Source: Verrucomicrobiaceae bacterium UBA1938
Lineage (GTDB): Bacteria > Verrucomicrobiota > Verrucomicrobiia > Verrucomicrobiales > Verrucomicrobiaceae
Length of the DNA stretch: 64,000 nt
Direction: 5' to 3'
NCBI GenBank assembly: GCA_002336895.1
Contig: DDFC01000042.1
Span: 248,001 to 312,000 of the forward strand
The notes below the pieces were generated by a model that searched no databases, was not told where the DNA came from, and saw only the letters and a program-made list of their open reading frames with translations. This document shows positions 62,367 to 64,000 of this stretch, piece by piece (within the stretch, counting starts at the first letter, position 1; the number at the start of each line of letters is the position of its first letter). The position numbers and the translations under genes are program-made.

Positions 62367-64000
62367 ATGGCCACCATCCTCCAAGTCCACCCCGCTGACG
62401 ACGCCATCGTGGCGCTTTCCGACCTCGCAGCGGGCACCGCGCTCTCCCTGAATGGCCGGAACTGGACGTTGCGTGAGAAGGTTCCCGCCAAGCAGAAGTT
62501 TGCCGCGCATGACTTTGCCGTGGGGGATCTGGTGACGATGTACGGCGTCACGGTGGGCCGGGCCACGCAGCCCATCGCCGAGGGGGCGCTCATTCACACG
62601 CACAATGTGGTGCATGCCACCTCCGCCTTCAGCGGCAAGCAGCGTGAGTATGTGTGGACGCCGCCGGATGTCTCCAAGTGGCAGGGACGTAGCTTTCAGG
62701 GCTTCAAGCGCAGCGTGGGCCCCGCCGGTACGGCCAACTACTGGCTGGTGATCCCGCTCGTTTTTTGTGAGAACCGCAACCTTGCCTTCATGCGCGAGGC
62801 GCTCACCCGCAGCCTCGGCTATGGCAAGACCTCGACGTATGAGCGCTTTGCCCAACGGCTGGTGGAGATGCATCGCGCCGGTGCCACCAAGGCGCAGATG
62901 GATGCCGCCCTGCTGGAAGAGGAAAAGTCCGCTGCTGCGGCGCGCGTTTTCAAGAACATCGACGGGGTGAAGTTTCTGGAGCACGGTCTGGGCTGCGGCG
63001 GCACGCGGCAGGATGCGCAGGCGCTGTGCCGCCTCCTCGCCGGTTACATCCACAGCTCCAACGTGGCCGGTGCCACCATCCTCAGTCTCGGCTGCCAGCA
63101 TGCGCAGGTGAGCCTGCTGGAGAGCGAGATGGCTGCGCTCTATCCGAAACTGGAAAAGCCGCTGCTCATTTACGAACAGCAGAAGTGCAAATCCGAGCGC
63201 GACATGATGGCCGCGGCCATCCGCGACACCTTTGTGCATCTGGCTGCTGCCAATGAGCAGACGCGTGAGCCCTGCCCGCTGAGCGATCTCATCATGGCCG
63301 TGGAATGCGGCGGCAGTGATGGCTTCTCCGGCATTTCGGCCAATCCTGCCATCGGCCACACGGCGGACCTGCTGGCTGCGCTGGGCGGCGCGCCAGTCCT
63401 GAGCGAATTTCCCGAACTCTGCGGCGTGGAGCAGAGCCTGAGCGACCGCTGCGTGACCGCCGCGCTGGCGGACAAGTTTGTGGGCCTCATGCGCGCCTAT
63501 GAGGGTGCGGCACAGGCCTGCGGTTCCGGCTTTGATGCCAACCCCAGCCCTGGCAACATTCGCGACGGACTGATCACCGATGGCATCAAATCCGCCGGTG
63601 CGGCCAAGAAGGGCGGCACCAGCCCCATCGTGGACGTGCTGGACTACGCCGAGCCCATCCGCCAGCGCGGCGGCCTTACCCTTTACTGCACCCCTGGCAA
63701 TGACGTGGAAAGCACCACCGCCCTGGCTGGCGGCGGCTGCAATATGATGCTCTTCACCACCGGCCTCGGCACCCCCACCGGCAACCCAGTGTGCCCCACC
63801 CTCAAAATTTCCACCAACAGCGATCTCGCGAAGCGCATGCCTGACATCATCGACTTCGATACTGGCCCCATCATCACCGGAGAAAAGACCGTGGAGCAGA
63901 TGGGAGAGGAGATGCTGGAGCTGGTGATAGCGACTGCGAGCGGAGAGTATGTGCCGAAGGCGGTGGCGCTGGGGCAGGATGACTTTCTGCCGTGGAAGAG
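62367..64000 (+). CDS. Altronate dehydratase (UxaA-family), N-terminal part (cut by window edge)
   Basis: About 544 codons to the window edge, no stop seen. The N-terminal SAF-type domain is followed by the dehydratase core: HGLGCGGTRQDAQALC, LSLGCQHAQVSLLE, VECGGSDGFSGISANPAIG and DVLDYAEPIRQRGGLTL. The Cys residues in GCGG and GCQH are probable iron ligands. The core ends with a TGLGTPTGNPVCPTLKISTN block. UxaA converts D-altronate to 2-keto-3-deoxygluconate. The ATG at 62367 follows the ABCG start by about 90 bp in the opposite orientation. With the KDG kinase at 53943 this could form a galacturonate catabolic route. Confidence 0.85.
   Translation, partial: MATILQVHPADDAIVALSDLAAGTALSLNGRNWTLREKVPAKQKFAAHDFAVGDLVTMYGVTVGRATQPIAEGALIHTHNVVHATSAFSGKQREYVWTPPDVSKWQGRSFQGFKRSVGPAGTANYWLVIPLVFCENRNLAFMREALTRSLGYGKTSTYERFAQRLVEMHRAGATKAQMDAALLEEEKSAAAARVFKNIDGVKFLEHGLGCGGTRQDAQALCRLLAGYIHSSNVAGATILSLGCQHAQVSLLESEMAALYPKLEKPLLIYEQQKCKSERDMMAAAIRDTFVHLAAANEQTREPCPLSDLIMAVECGGSDGFSGISANPAIGHTADLLAALGGAPVLSEFPELCGVEQSLSDRCVTAALADKFVGLMRAYEGAAQACGSGFDANPSPGNIRDGLITDGIKSAGAAKKGGTSPIVDVLDYAEPIRQRGGLTLYCTPGNDVESTTALAGGGCNMMLFTTGLGTPTGNPVCPTLKISTNSDLAKRMPDIIDFDTGPIITGEKTVEQMGEEMLELVIATASGEYVPKAVALGQDDFLPWK

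Overview
The window looks like a piece of a Verrucomicrobiota chromosome, probably Verrucomicrobiaceae or Prosthecobacter-like. This is inferred from gene content, not from a database search. The pointers are high GC, almost no strong Shine-Dalgarno sites, Tat-exported Gfo/Idh/MocA oxidoreductases, a DUF1501 protein, very large secreted proteins ending in a c-type heme motif (PVC style), an N,N-dimethylformamidase-beta-like Tat protein and carboxynorspermidine decarboxylase. There is no rRNA, CRISPR array or recognisable prophage. One tRNA, tRNA-Gln(CTG), is present at 29685-29758.

Layout. 1-4438 is a cell-surface polysaccharide block (GT61-like fragment, GT9, polysaccharide pyruvyl transferase, GT4, methyltransferase). 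4550-9768 holds an rRNA-methyltransferase-like gene, a pseudopilin, a large secreted esterase, a TPM protein and two small proteins. 9866-14554 carries two chaperone pairs: an A-type Fe-S carrier with an HscB-like J protein, and CbpA with CbpM. These flank a pair of small unknown genes and an exported oxidoreductase. 14630-23522 has an MgtC/DUF4010 membrane protein, HisC, Uma2, a LysM/L,D-transpeptidase-like protein that lacks its catalytic Cys, an LsrF-like aldolase, IlvE, an intact L,D-transpeptidase and a Na+/H+ antiporter-like protein. 23620-29620 has a YpsA/MoCo-carrier-like protein, a protein with a cryptic kinase-like motif set, a fatty-acid desaturase, a second exported oxidoreductase and an AGCS amino-acid symporter. 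30008-39130 is largely exported proteins (DUF1501, metallophosphoesterase, DMFase-beta-like, SGNH-like) plus a zinc alcohol dehydrogenase.

35.4-50.1 kb is the most unusual part. It contains an interspersed family of about 160-220 bp inverted-repeat elements sharing one terminal palindrome. At its centre is a frameshifted Y1/HUH transposase of the RAYT type (REP-associated tyrosine transposase). The arrangement fits a REPIN-RAYT system: one transposase gene plus non-autonomous hairpin elements between housekeeping genes (an ABC exporter, htpG, ruvA). Two other unrelated inverted-repeat families occur at 47.1 kb and 55.0 kb.

47249-64000 contains two giant secreted cytochrome-like proteins, a ClC channel with CBS domains, a serine hydrolase, a PagL-like outer-membrane enzyme, a KDG-kinase-like sugar kinase, NspC, a GcvH-like protein, an ABCG-like fused transporter with degenerate ATPase motifs, and an altronate dehydratase cut by the window edge. 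The sugar kinase and the altronate dehydratase could belong to one hexuronate route; the exported oxidoreductases, esterase and cytochromes suggest a lifestyle built on complex carbohydrates.
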